From contig OW799236.1 of NCBI GenBank assembly GCA_941918925.1, positions 64,008,685-64,072,684 of the forward strand: a DNA stretch of 64,000 nucleotides. The letters are read 5' to 3'. The position numbers and the translations under genes are program-made. The notes beneath the pieces were generated by a model, which saw only the letters and a program-made list of their open reading frames with translations, was not told where the DNA came from and ran no database searches. This stretch comes from Phyto melanocephala (taxonomy: Eukaryota; Arthropoda; Insecta; Diptera; Rhinophoridae). Shown here piece after piece: positions 11,450 to 22,919 of the stretch (the first letter of the stretch is position 1; every line of letters begins with the position of its first letter).

Positions 11450-11970
11450 CAAAAAATCGTGAAATAGCGGAATTTCGGTCGTTTACCAAAAAAATAATAA
11501 GTCGGCCATTTGTCATCAGATTTTGTTAAGTAAGGGCTTATTTTCTTTGGAAAAGTGTCAGCTATACGTAAAAAAATTAAAATCGCTGTTAACATCGCGT
11601 TTTATATTTTATATGAATTTTTCAGCCACATTTTTACTAAAAAAACCCAGTTTTTTAACCTTTTTAAGCCGCCAACATCAAAACTACTAACCCGATTTGA
11701 AAATTTTCTGAGAATAAGTTGTAGACAGCTCAATTGTCTTTAATTTGAGTAGTAGTAGGATAAAATAGGTCAAAGAAGACTAAAGATATGCTCAAAATAG
11801 TAAGTGTACCTCCAAAAATTAAAAAAAAAAAATTAAAAAATTTGTATCTCGCAAACCAATCGACAGAAAAATTTTTAAAATTCATTTTCGTGTTCAGTAG
11901 GTCCAAATCCATGAGAAAAAGTATGCTAGAAACAAATAACAAACAAAAGTTTGTTATTTGTGACCTAGTG
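11450..11970 (-). repeat. Right inverted arm of the fold-back element
   Basis: 521 bp, inverted match to 10358-10880. The inner boundary is at 'caaaaaatcgtgaaatagcg' (11450) and the outer boundary at 'gacctagtg' (11970). Confidence 0.85.
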
Positions 11971-12241
11971 TAATTGAACAAAAAATACAAATGAAGCAAG
12001 AACTATTGTCTGAACGCAAGTTTTCGCGTACGAGATTCAGAGATCGAATCACGAGACTGATATTGCCGTGTGAACATGGCATTATCGTGAATTGCCGTAT
12101 TTGCTGTCTATTTCTTAGTGTGTGATTTAAGATCTTAGTGAACTAATATAAAAACATGCTTTAAAGTCTCCCATTTATCTAACAAATATTTTAATAAAAA
12201 ATATTTTTTAAAATTGAATTAAAAAAAATTTAAAGAAATAA

Positions 12242-12722
12242 TGACCAATGATTCGGCCGTGCCGAATCTTATATACCCTTCACAACATGTAGTCATTCAA
12301 TAACTATTGTTTCATCTCATTAATATGAAATACGTACAAACACATATAAAAACATACCATTGTAAAATTATAAATTAAAAAAAATTTTTTTTGGCTAGCT
12401 GGGATTCACTCTAACCAGTATACGACGCTTGTATGTATGTATGTATGTGTTGTATGTTGTTGTTGTGAAAAAATCGAGATGGTCGTGGTTTTTTCCTCAT
12501 ATCTCAGTTGTTTACGTACCGATTTGTCTGATTTTCAATACCGATCTGCTCCTGAATATTTTAATATCCATGCGGGTCCAGGCGATGTCGGGGGTTGATT
12601 TCAACATACACAGGGTTATATTGACAGACTCGATTGCCCTATTCTAAGCTTTCAGAAAATATATACTTTATGGGGTCGGAAATTGTACAAATTTTTTTAA
12701 TTTTTGTGTAAAGGGTATAATA
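12242..12722 (+). mobile_element. DINE-like family B element (short)
   Basis: Starts 'attcggccgtgccgaatcttatatacccttcacaac' (minus the outermost bases) and ends 'aaagggtataataa'. It has the conserved 'gtcggaaattgtac' and 'ttcagaaaatatatactttat' boxes, but lacks most of the A/T-only core seen in other copies. Confidence 0.85.
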
Positions 12723-14159
12723 ACTGAAGTTAAACAAGTCATGTGTGAATGTTGTTATTGTTAAGGTCATATATAATTGTCTTCTCCCACGCCCTCGAAG
12801 TCGTAACAGCCATTAAGAACTTTGTAATTATATTTCTTTTTGTTTTTTTTTAAACTCCCCGCTATAATTCAATATTTTATTAGTTAATGAAACTAAATTT
12901 TGTCAAAAAATTAAAGCTTTTAAGTTTTTTGACCTTTTCATTATTTTGATTTTTGTTTTGTGCAACTATAGTCTCAACACGATTTAATCATTCGTGCATT
13001 ACATGCCACGTAATAATGACTATAAAAAACAATAACACAGAAACAAAACTAAAGTAAAACAACAATGATATAAAGAACCCTAAATCCCAAGTATATGTTT
13101 TATTATGACTAAAGGCACTCCCGGTTTTACAAATATCCAAAGAGACATCAACCACCGCGTGTATTTACTTTTAGACTACCACCACTACCACTAGTAGTAA
13201 GCTTGTCTCAATTAAACCAACAAATGGACACGAAAACAAAAGAAAACTCTGTCCAAAACACAATGAACTCAGCCATTACACTTCCTGCTAAATACATGTA
13301 AAATGCATGTATGTATTCCCATCCAAATGTAAAATTTTTGGGGGAACAGAATTGCCGATATGGACAACTGCATGAGTAATTTTCGATTGAAAAATACTTA
13401 ACAGTATTGTTTAGAGTTCTATGGTCTTTTAATAGATATTAAGTGGAAAACCATAACCACCGGCTTCAATTTTAAATGAATTAAATGATTATTTGTTTAT
13501 TAGCAGTAGCTTGGAGGTGAATTCGTGGAAATTCGTCTGTAACTCACTAAATGACAATAATTTATTTGCTGGGTATTAGTAAAAATTTTAAATGCTTTAC
13601 AACTTTTATAATATTAAATCGAATGGAAAATTTATATTTTTCTGTTCTTCTTACATGAAGTTTAAACAATTACCAAGTTTTAAATATATGCGCAATGCAC
13701 TTAAGAAGGGATGTAAACTTTATTGTTTATATCTGCTTACACTACTACCCAGCAAAAAAAAACGATGGCACAAAAGTGATTTTGCAGGGGTTCAACTGGT
13801 GACAAAGTGATTAAATTTAGGTGAAAACACTAATGATTAACCCATTAGCGTGTCATTGGAGATCATGTGTTTATATGAATATGCTAAAGAAGTAGTTCAT
13901 TCTAATAAATGCATAGAACTCATCCATATTTAGTGAAAAGCATCTGATATTTCATTAGTTGATTTTGTTTGTTTATATGAATTGTTTAAGAAATTTTGCA
14001 CGATGTTTCGTACATTTTTAAGTACGTTATTTATGATATATTATTTCGCATTTAAGAAATTAATTATAATGATTGCTCTTACACTATTGATTTAAAAGTC
14101 TTGAAAATGTAATTACTTTGAACTACTTCCAATTTTTTCCTTGGAAATTATGTTACTTT
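12723..14159. other. No gene recognised
   Basis: AT-rich intergenic-type sequence. The short open frame at 13592-13810 has no recognisable motif. Confidence 0.45.
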
Positions 14160-14410
14160 TCTAAATAGGTGCGATAGGTGGGCCTTCTTTCTGAAACTAC
14201 ATGTCGTTCAGATCCATGTCATCCAGTTGAGGTCATCCAGAAGTAAGTTATCACATTCACATTCCGTTCACTGTTACAACAATTTCGGTCTAATTTTTCC
14301 TTCTCTTTCGTAAAGTTGGTTATTTTTAGTAATCGGATTATACACATGTGACAGCAGACAAACTTCAGAGTATCAACTTGCACAAAAAATAATACATTAA
14401 ATATAAATTA
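14160..14410 (-). pseudogene. Highly decayed mariner-like relic
   Basis: Collinear with part of 6567-7444: both share 'cgttcac.gtt.c..caat.tcg' and 'acatgtgacag.agacaaacttcagag.at.aacttgcacaaaa'. It keeps no readable protein and no clear inverted ends. Confidence 0.5.
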
Positions 14411-15630
14411 ATTTAATACAGAAATTTGAACTCAGTTGCCACATCATTAGATGTTTCCATAGTAAAGTTGTCTTTTTTTGGCAAAATTTTAAATAAAAAT
14501 TAAATAACATTGTGAAACAATTTCAAATGCATCATAATGAATTGGTTGCATAAAATCCCAGATGAAAGGGTGTGTATAATATTTTAAATGGAAGCTCTGA
14601 TTGTTTTAAATGAGTAAATTGTGCTGTAAAATCTCTTAATGAAAAAAATTTTGTTCGAAAAAAGATTATTTATTTTTTATATTCGATATTCATACCTTAA
14701 CAGATGTTTATTTCAACAACAACAAAGTGATGTTGATTCAAAAGCGATGGCTTCAACTGGGATAAGGACGAATAGTTTTAGACTTTAATCTTTGCAGTAG
14801 CCTTTCTCGAGAATCGTACCAGCAAATACAATATTTGAAACAAAATATTAGCTAAAATGCTGGTATATTCGCTTATATTCTTTTTTCGTTTCACCAGAAC
14901 AACAAAAACATATTGGTTTGTCTACAAATGTTTTGAAATTTTATTGAGAATATGGTCACACTGCTGCCAGAGTAAGTGTCTTTAATAATAAAAGCAGAAG
15001 AAAAAAATCTCTCTATATTATGACTGATTTCTTCAAGGCTTATTTGTTTCGAAATTCTCGTTACGTCAGAATTCTGTTTCATCATTAACACTTGACCAAA
15101 AATAACGCTTTTAGTCTTATGTAAAAGATAATTAACAAAAACAAAAATAATTTTGTTTAGCCTTTTGCTTTTCAATTTGTAATTTACCTATTGCATGTGT
15201 AAATCTTCTTCTTTACATTCTCATAACGTTTAATTCTCTTAGTTTAAATCAGCTTTACACGTACATTGTAAAACGGTACTTGTTTTAAGACGTTTCTGTT
15301 AAACGAAAGATGGCTTAATGCGAAAATTACAACAACAAAAAACAACTTATGAGCAAAACAAAAGACGAAAAAAATAAATATAAACTAGAATGGAATTGGA
15401 TTTATTTTTTCTTACCTCCACTTCTATTTATTGTTCCTGTCGTATTATTTTATTGTAAAAGTTGCAACACCACCAGAGCTACAAAGAAAAACTAAATCGA
15501 TTAAAACCAGTTACCATAGATTCAACTGGCACTCTAGTCTATACAGACAAACTTTTGCACGTATGTAAGTAGTATATAAACTGTATTAATAGTTTATAAT
15601 AATAGCAACAAATAAACAATGCAATAAATA
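14411..15630. other. No gene recognised
   Basis: AT-rich. A 94-codon minus-strand frame (14891-15175) has no recognisable motif and is treated as chance. Confidence 0.45.
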
Positions 15631-15696
15631 CAGGGGCCGAATTACGCCATTCGATATCGATCGAATTCTTAAAGAATGCCGTAATTCGGCCCCAGA
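15631..15696. repeat. 66-bp palindromic mini-element
   Basis: The left arm CAGGGGCCGAATTACGCCAT and the right arm, in reverse complement, CTGGGGCCGAATTACGGCAT enclose about 20 bp with 'tcgatatcgatcgaattctt'. It has the look of two DNA-transposon termini joined after near-complete internal deletion. No matching target duplication is visible. Confidence 0.65.
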
Positions 15697-15826
15697 TCTG
15701 TATATCTCTACATATATTAAATGTATATATAATGACATTATATCTCTACATACATGTAATGTAAAACACGTTTTTTGTTAAGGTGAGTCAAGTAAGCAGT
15801 CTTTAAACAACATAGAAGTAGATAAT

Positions 15827-16597
15827 AACAAGTAAGAGCGCTATATTCGTCCGTGCCGAATCTTATATACCCTTCACACCGTGTGGTCATGCAATAACAG
15901 TAGTTTGTATCACCATTTATCCCATATGAAATACGTACATACATATAAAAAACATACAATATAAAAACATCCCATTGTAAAATTATAAATTTACGTATGT
16001 ATGTTAAAAAAAAAAATAAAAAAAAAATTTTTAAAAAAAATTAAAAAAAAAATTAAAAAAAAATTAAAAAAAAAAATAATAAAAATATAAATAATATATT
16101 AAATAAAAAATAAAAAAAAATAATAAAAAAAAATTAAAAAAAAAAATTAAAAAAAAAATTTTTAATATATAAAAAAAAATTTTTTTTGGCTCAGCTGGGA
16201 TTCGATGCCATGTTTTCTCTAACCAGTATACACGTTTGTATGTATGTATGTTGTTGTTGTAATGTTGTTTTTGTGAAAGAAAATCGAGGTGGTCGTGGGT
16301 TTTTGCTCATATCTCAGTTGTTTATGTACCGATGTTTCTGATTTCCAATAGCGATCTCCCGAATATTTCTGATATTTTAATACCTCACCCGGGTCCAAGC
16401 GATGTCGGGGGCTTCAAAAAGTTGATTTCAACATACACACGGACAGACGGGCAGACTGACAGAGCTTAATCGACTTCCCTATTCATAAGCTTTCAGAAAA
16501 TATATACTTTATGGGGTCGGAAATGAAAATTGTAGAAATTTCACACGGAATAACAAACCTATATATACCCTTTTTCACTGTGTGAAGGGTATAAAAA
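15827..16597 (+). mobile_element. DINE-like family B element
   Basis: Complete by its ends: AACAAGTAAGAGCGCTATAT at the left and the palindrome TATACCCTTTTTCACTGTGT/GAAGGGTATA at 16562-16592. The core (15998-16187) is almost purely A and T. Downstream are 'gatgtcgggggcttcaaaaa' and a 'cagacgggcagactgacag' run. Confidence 0.9.
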
Positions 16598-17409
16598 CTA
16601 TTACTTGCAATTAAATGTGTATAACATTATAATACGAGTGGATAAATATGTACTTGCAGCCACACTAAACAGCTGTTTTTCACAAGTCGGCGAACGCTTG
16701 GCAGCTCGTTAACAAGAGCTTAGTAAATCGTTAGCCAGAGTTTGGCATGTGTGTTATAATTAAACTTTATGCCAAATTTTTGTTATGAATAAGGCCGTTG
16801 GTAAATATGTATTAAACAAAGGACTTTTCTTTTAGGCAATAGAGAACTTTATTTTATTTAGTTTTTCTTACCAAATAAGGAAAAAATTAATTATAACATA
16901 AAAATGAATAAAATATGGTCAATACTTAAATTATTTCAGTCACATTTTAAAGCGCCCCAAGTTCTAGAAAATGAAAATGGTGAAACTCATCATTTATATA
17001 TAAAATTGAAAAAATTAACAACAGAAAATAACGATTTTATTAGTTAATAATAACAAAGCAAATTTGTAAAAAGTTTAAACTTACTTTAACACACTTGTCA
17101 AGGGTATCAATATAGAAATTTGCAACTGTAACTGTAATTTCTAAAAATTTAGTTTCCGATCAAATGAAGTAGTCCATTTAGTAGAGTAAGACTGCCTGAT
17201 TGTTGATTGACATCAACAAGTCTTCAGAAGTGCTACGGACCCATTTCTCTGTAAACCAATATAAGGGCTGGGCCAAAATTCATCATGGGGCTTACAAATT
17301 AAAAAATTGTTTTTGTTTTTTTAAATTTTTTCAGATAAAATATGTAACATCTGAATAATAAATAATGGAGGGACTGACAGCTGAACGTAGAATCTGCATA
17401 ATATATTTG
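16598..17409. other. No gene recognised
   Basis: AT-rich; no coding pattern or known repeat recognised. Confidence 0.45.
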
Positions 17410-17590
17410 TTTACCCTTCACACGACAGTGATGATTTAGTCATTTCAGTCTGTTCGTCAGTGGTAGCGTTGAAATCAACTTTTTAAAGCCATCATATACC
17501 CCACGGCTGGTAAATTGATATCGATAAATTGATATAACAAATTTATCATGGATTCTTTTCATAAATTTGGTATTGAAAATCATAAATTTC
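17410..17590 (-). repeat. Degenerate DINE-like family B relic
   Basis: Retains 'tacccttcacac', 'gttgaaatcaactttttaaagcc' and 'ggtattgaaaatca' in the order expected for a minus-oriented family B copy. Both ends are lost. Confidence 0.5.
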
Positions 17591-17956
17591 GTCCCATTTT
17601 CACCTGAGGAATAAACAAAAAAGCGCGTAAGCCTCTGTTTTTTTTTTATCAAGATCGCAATAAAAAATTCTATTAAAAAAACAACAACAAAAGCAAAAGT
17701 AATAAATATATTGGCTATTGTTGTAGTTGGTGTTTTGTATCATTGTCACAAGTGAAGGCCACAGCTTGCACTTTTTACGAAATTGAGTTTTTTAGTGATT
17801 TCCGAACTGTAGACTCTGCGGTTCTGAGAATCTATGACCCACCATCGCTAATTTCACCCTCACTCATTGGCGTAGGTACAACTTTGTGTAGGGGTGGCAA
17901 AAGCTTAATGATTATTTTCTTGATGCAAAATCTTAAACTTAGTCATTTTTTATGTA

Positions 17957-18529
17957 AAGGGTAGTTAAATTTTAAGGGCCGATGTTGCATCATCTAAACG
18001 ACAAGTTTTTTTTCTTCATTTCATTTGACTAACTCAATTTGAAGCATGGAAAGATATAAAATCGAGCAACGCGTTAAAGTTATTCAGGCTTATTATGAAA
18101 ATGGGCGTTCAAATCAAACTGCATTTCGTGCACTTCGTGACTGTTTTGGTCAACATAATCGTTCAAATTCGTCCACAATCGGGTTGATTGTGAAAAATAT
18201 TTAAATTTCTGCAAAACAGGTCTGTATAAAATGTGAAAACATCTGTGAATGCCTTCTTAGTTCGTTGAATGGGAACCATTGCTGTTTTTCGCGATAGTGT
18301 GGCAAAAGAGCAGTCAACCTCGACTCATCATCGTGTCCAACAATTGAACATCAACATTGCCATTGAAAATTTGGACCATCGGATGGAGGTGTGCCGTTTT
18401 CCGATATTTTGTTTCATATATAATTGAAGCATACCAATATTATCATAATAAAAAAAAATGACAATAATTTCCTTAATAATTTGTGTTTTATTCAAAATCA
18501 ACATCGGCCCTTAAAATTTAACCACCCTT
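17957..18529 (+). mobile_element. Tc1/mariner deletion derivative (573 bp)
   Basis: TA on both sides (17955-17956, 18530-18531). Inverted termini AAGGGTAGTTAAATTTTAAG and AAGGGTGGTTAAATTTTAAG continue into GGCCGATGTTG for about 31 bp. It carries a transposase N-terminus (18046-18204) and small later pieces, with the catalytic core deleted. A minus-oriented relative is at 47099-47684, and end fragments occur at 42800-42835 and 46885-46912. Confidence 0.85.
18046..18420 (+). pseudogene. Mariner-type transposase N-terminus and scattered pieces
   Basis: From the ATG at 18046: MERYKIEQRVKVIQAYYENG, RSNQTAFRALRDCFGQHN, SSTIGLIVKNI, then TAA at 18202. This is the first helix-turn-helix of the insect lineage whose proteins start MER(Y/F)...EQR..II. 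Further on, in another frame, RDSVAKEQST and HHRVQQLNI (about 18290-18355) correspond to the second DNA-binding helix region. No catalytic aspartate region remains, so the copy depends on a transposase encoded elsewhere. Confidence 0.75.
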
Positions 18530-19151
18530 TATATTCACTGTAAATAGTTTTTCAAAGTCTTGCATAAACAATTCTGGTAAGCATTGCATAGAATATGCGA
18601 ACAATTCCGAGACAATCCTTAAACTCAAGACTAACATTGTTGCATAATTTCGAGATGTTTTGGAAAATGTTCCATTGCAAAGCTAAAAACGGTTTTTATT
18701 TTGTTTATTTTATAATTAAAAAAAAATTCAAAAGTAATAAACAAAAAAGTTATTAAATTTTAAAACCACATAATGACTTTTGGACCACCTTTTACTATTT
18801 TACTCCAGCAGTCGTTTTCAACTGTGTGCTTTCCTGCGGATTTCCCTATATCGTTTTTCTTTTAATGTGTTTTTTCTCAGAGCATGTCCTATTCAGCCCC
18901 ATTTTTTCTTTTTTATTATTTAGGTTTAATAGATTTCTGGTTTGTTTCCATCAAGAGTTGATTGCTGATGATCGTTACAGACCAAACAATAAACGAGGGC
19001 CGACTTGTAGATGTTTTAAGTTGTAGTGGACCATTTTCTCTAGCTGCTTGAGTCTTAGATTTAACGCTGATGCGCAATTTTTTTTGCGAAATTGGCGAAA
19101 AGACCGGATTTTCTTCAATAAACCACAACAGTGTCATTATACTTATGCCAA
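18530..19151. other. No gene recognised
   Basis: AT-rich; overlapping short frames at 18826-19137 carry no recognisable motif. Confidence 0.45.
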
Positions 19152-19318
19152 ACGTGGTTCAAAATTTTTTGTAAAATTCGGACCAATATAAAAAAATCTG
19201 CTTTTAAACTGTAACCATCTTTAGCATTTAAAAACAAGCGTGGCTCGTGGTTTAAAATTTTGTGAAAAATGCGGCCACCATCCGATCAATATAAAAAGAA
19301 TCTGCTTTTAAGTTGTAA
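19152..19318 (+). repeat. Diverged tandem duplication, unit about 80-90 bp
   Basis: Two copies of 'cgtgg.tcaaaatttt.tg.aaaat.cgg' followed by 'caatataaaaa.aatctgcttttaa..tgtaac' start near 19152 and 19240. The second has a short insertion. Confidence 0.6.
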
Positions 19319-22059
19319 CATAAGTATATACAGATCTACAAAGACTAGATGGTCTGCAGAGGCTGTTAGTTATAAAACAACAAGATAGTCGTAGCCGTTA
19401 ATAGACATCTATTTATCTAGACACTGTGTGCTGGTATTACTCATGTTAATGTTGGATTTTCTCTGAGTGGAGGACGGACTAACTACACACAAAATCTCAT
19501 TTATTAGGTTCCATAAAGGAATCAGTTATGGACCCAAGAGTCTTCCGATAATCAGCCTACTTAAACTAACCTAATATCTGCGTTCGAGAAACCAACAAGC
19601 ATAATCCATATGAAAACCACAACTCCATCATATGTATCAATATATCCGAGGCATTTGGTTTTTTATTAAAAAGCGGCTAAATCGAAATTCTTAATTCGGC
19701 AACTTTTATACGAACTTTTAATGTTTTAAAGACAATATTTGCTTATTCATTTTTTTTTATTTGTGATAAAAGAATAAGATGAAAAATTTAGTTTTATCCC
19801 GACACCAACCGAATGGAATGCATTTTCGAAACCAGCTACGGTTTTATCATCAGCACTCTTTGATCGCAATGTTTAGTGTTTTAATGAAATAGAAAACTTA
19901 AATCAAACATATCATTTTTATTTATATTTACTGTCATAGTGAGTGAGAACGAAATTTACCACAACTTGAACCTTTTTCGTTTTTTTATTTTTTTTTTATT
20001 TATTATTATTCACCCTTTTATTATCACTTTTTTTGCATTAACAAATTTTGTTTTTGCCTACACTAAAAGTTTCAAAATAATTTTGTATATAAAAAATTGT
20101 TCAGAGTGTGCTAAACAAAAATCATTTTTGAAATAACTAATTGTTAAAGTGTTTCTTTTTCCGTTGCTCTCACATTAAAACACTTAACAAAACTATTTAA
20201 ATCAAAAGAACTAGTTAATACATTACTTTTACATGTACATATAAAAACTCCCTTGCGGTCTGGTAGAGTACCCCAACATTTTCTGTCACAAAATATTGGC
20301 CTGTACTTGGCCAAGAAAAGCGTCAAAGATTTAAGTAAATATATTAAGATTCTTTTTCTAACACTTGAACTCAAGTTAATATTTACTTTTTTTTATATTT
20401 AATATTTATAATCAAATTGTTTCCCAAAATGTGTGAAATTTTTTTCGCAATTAACCATATAATTCTATTCGTTCTATGAAAATCTATATTTTAGATACAA
20501 AGATGTTAAAAATACTTTTTTCATCTAATCCTCTTTTTTTTATTTGGAAATGTTTTCAAGGAATTCTCAATTAATTTCGTGTTTATTGTGTAGATAATCA
20601 ATTGGTTTTTCTTTGGAAACTCCACTCAAATTTAATATTTTCAATGAATCTTCATTGTTTTTGTCTTTTGGATTTTCCTAGAAGAAAGAATTATTCTACT
20701 ATTATTTTGTCTTATCGCATATTAAATCTTATGAACATGTTTTAATATATACGACAGGAAAGAAAAAAAAGCTAAAATAAAATATAGAAACAAACCTCCA
20801 AAGAAGAAAGTTTTTTTTTAGGAAGAAAAGGCACATGATGTAAAATTAAAGCTGAAATGTGAACGTTTTATGTATACGCTAGCTGCTGATTCAATTCCCA
20901 AAACACTTGATCAAAACTCATATACAAGCAAAAAAAATCATTAAGTACACTTCTAACAATGCCACGGCTTAAAGAAATCAAATTTTGTGTTTTAAATAGA
21001 ATTATAAAAGCAGAGAAAATCTCATATCATGGCGAAAACATTTCTAAGAGGATGATATGGAACTTAAGGTAGCGCGTTAGTTAAAAAAAAAAACAAAAAG
21101 AAAAAAGAATATATAAAAGTTCAACCCAAATAATCAGAGTTAAATAATGTTTGTATGTTGACTGTTACATTGTCTGTCTAACTGTCTTTCGGTTTGTCTA
21201 ATCAAAACAAAAAATTCAAAAAAAAAAAAAAATTATAAGTTGTTGGTGTACACAAGTATAACTAATGATTTTGCAAAAAAAAGAGATTTTATAGCAAAAT
21301 AACAAAAAATGGGTAATTGGCCCAAGTACCGTAAACATAAAGTATAAATGATAAACTATAGATACCAGCACCGTTAACAGAAATTTAAAAGAATGTGGTA
21401 AAGTTTTAGCTTAATTTATCATATTCCTAAAAGGCTTTAAAAAAAATTAAATTAAAAATGTTTTAAGATATTTCACTTAAGATAATAAAAGTATCACTGT
21501 GTCCTTGTCGCTGTGAATATCAATACAGCGAATCGACATAAAATGTACAATTATTGCATCTGACAAATTGCATATTACAGACTTATAGGGTGGCTAACAA
21601 CACCCAGAAAACAGAACATCACATTCATTATCAATCGAATGGTTCAGTTCCTGCAATCGAACTTTTCATTTGTGATTATAAAATTTGTATTGCAAGAATC
21701 ATAATTTATTAAAGCTGACTACATATTCATATTCCGAAACGAAATTCTGTAGATATAACCGAATTCCACTATAAAATAAATTCCACTATTACAACTAAAC
21801 TATGCGATTGGCAACTCACAACCGATACTGTTTTCTCTGTGTAGCTTTAATATCGGATTACACAAAGTCATATGGTCTACAAATCATTTATGTGCTGAAA
21901 CATCTCAAATACCGGAGATTCCCTAAAAATATGGCAAAACCAGGGTACACAGGTAGCGGTGCCAGCCCAGCTGATTTTTTTCTTGTGTCGCAATAAATGT
22001 CAAACTCCATATATAAAAAAGAGATTTCAGTGCCAAGAATTGTCAAACTCTATATATAA
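19319..22059. other. Long stretch without recognised genes
   Basis: AT-rich. Several short frames (19939-20136, 20144-20374, 21802-22162) are low-complexity or unmatched. A direct repeat 'tgtcaaactc.atatataaaa' lies at 22000-22060, just before the next DINE element. Otherwise I see nothing. Confidence 0.4.
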
Positions 22060-22888
22060 AACAAGTAAGAGTGCTATATTTGGCAATGCCGAATCTTATG
22101 TACCCTTCACAACGTGTAGTCATGCAATAACAGTAGTTTGTATCACCATTCATCCCATATGAAATACGTACATACATATAAAAACATACATATATAAAAA
22201 CGTCCCATTGTAAAATTATAAGTTCACGTATGAATGTTAAAAAAAAACAAAAAAAAAAAAATTTAAAAAAAAAAAAAATTTTTTTAAAAAATTATTATGT
22301 ATATAATATATACAAAACAAAAAAAAATAAAAAAAAAATTAAAAAAAAAAAAATTTAAAAAAAAAAATAATAAAAATATAAATAATATATTAAATAAAAA
22401 ATAAAAAAAAAAAATAAAAAAAAAAATAAAAAAAAAATTAAAAAAAAAATTTTTTTGGCTCAGCTGGGATTCGATGCCACGTTTTCTCTAACCAGTATAC
22501 ACGTTTGTATGTATGTATGTTGTTGTTGTAATGTTGCTTTTGTGAAAAAAAAATCGAGGTGGTCGTGGGTTTTTGCTCATATCTCAGTTGTTTATGTACC
22601 GATGTTTCTGATTTTCAATAGCGATCTACTCCCGAATATTTCTGATATTTTAATACCTCACCCGAGTCCAAGGGATGTCGGGGGGCTTCAAAAAGTTGAT
22701 TTCAACATACACACGGACAGACGGTCAGACGGACAGACGGACAGACTGACAGCGCTTAATCGACTCCCCTATTCATAAGCTTTCAGAAAATATATACTTT
22801 ATGGGGTCGGAAATCAAAATTGTAGAAATTTCACACGGAATGACAAACCTATATATACCCTTTTTCACTGTGTGAAGGGTATAAAAAG
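22060..22888 (+). mobile_element. DINE-like family B element
   Basis: Both ends present (ACAAGTAAGAGTGCTATATT; palindrome TATACCCTTTTTCACTGTGT...AGGGTATA). A/T-only core at 22236-22455, then 'ctcagctgggattcgatgccac' and a long 'cggacagacgg' run. Very similar to 15827-16597. Confidence 0.9.
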
Positions 22889-22919
22889 AGAGACAAAAGA
22901 ACTCTCTCTCCGCGCTATA

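Larger units (their letters stand above)
10358..11970 (+). mobile_element. Long-inverted-repeat (fold-back) transposon carrying a conserved protein fragment
   Basis: The left arm (10358-10880) and right arm (11450-11970) are nearly perfect inverted copies, including poly-A/T tracts. Both ends read CACTAGG from the outside. The central 569 bp carries a 113-codon reading frame (10878-11219), a short 3' region with 'aataaattaaaaaataat', and then the right arm. Arms of about 520 bp around a partial gene fit a fold-back or long-TIR DNA transposon. The near identity of the arms means either recent insertion or arm homogenisation. No target duplication is evident (left flank ...gttaaata, right flank aattgaac...). 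Confidence 0.8.

Noticed and set aside
11555..11999. Protein-coding genes in the inverted arms
   Set aside because: Open frames occur mirrored in both arms, are AT-driven and show no motif; poly-A/T tract length differs between arms.
14891..15175. 94-codon minus-strand frame
   Set aside because: No motif, no nearby promoter-like or splice context that I can support.
19330..19630. Possible retrotransposon fragment ('ccaagagtcttccgataatc')
   Set aside because: Slightly higher GC than the surroundings, but no reading frame matched a known domain.
22455..22778. 107-codon open frame
   Set aside because: Lies wholly in a DINE-B copy; the same frame is broken in the other copies.
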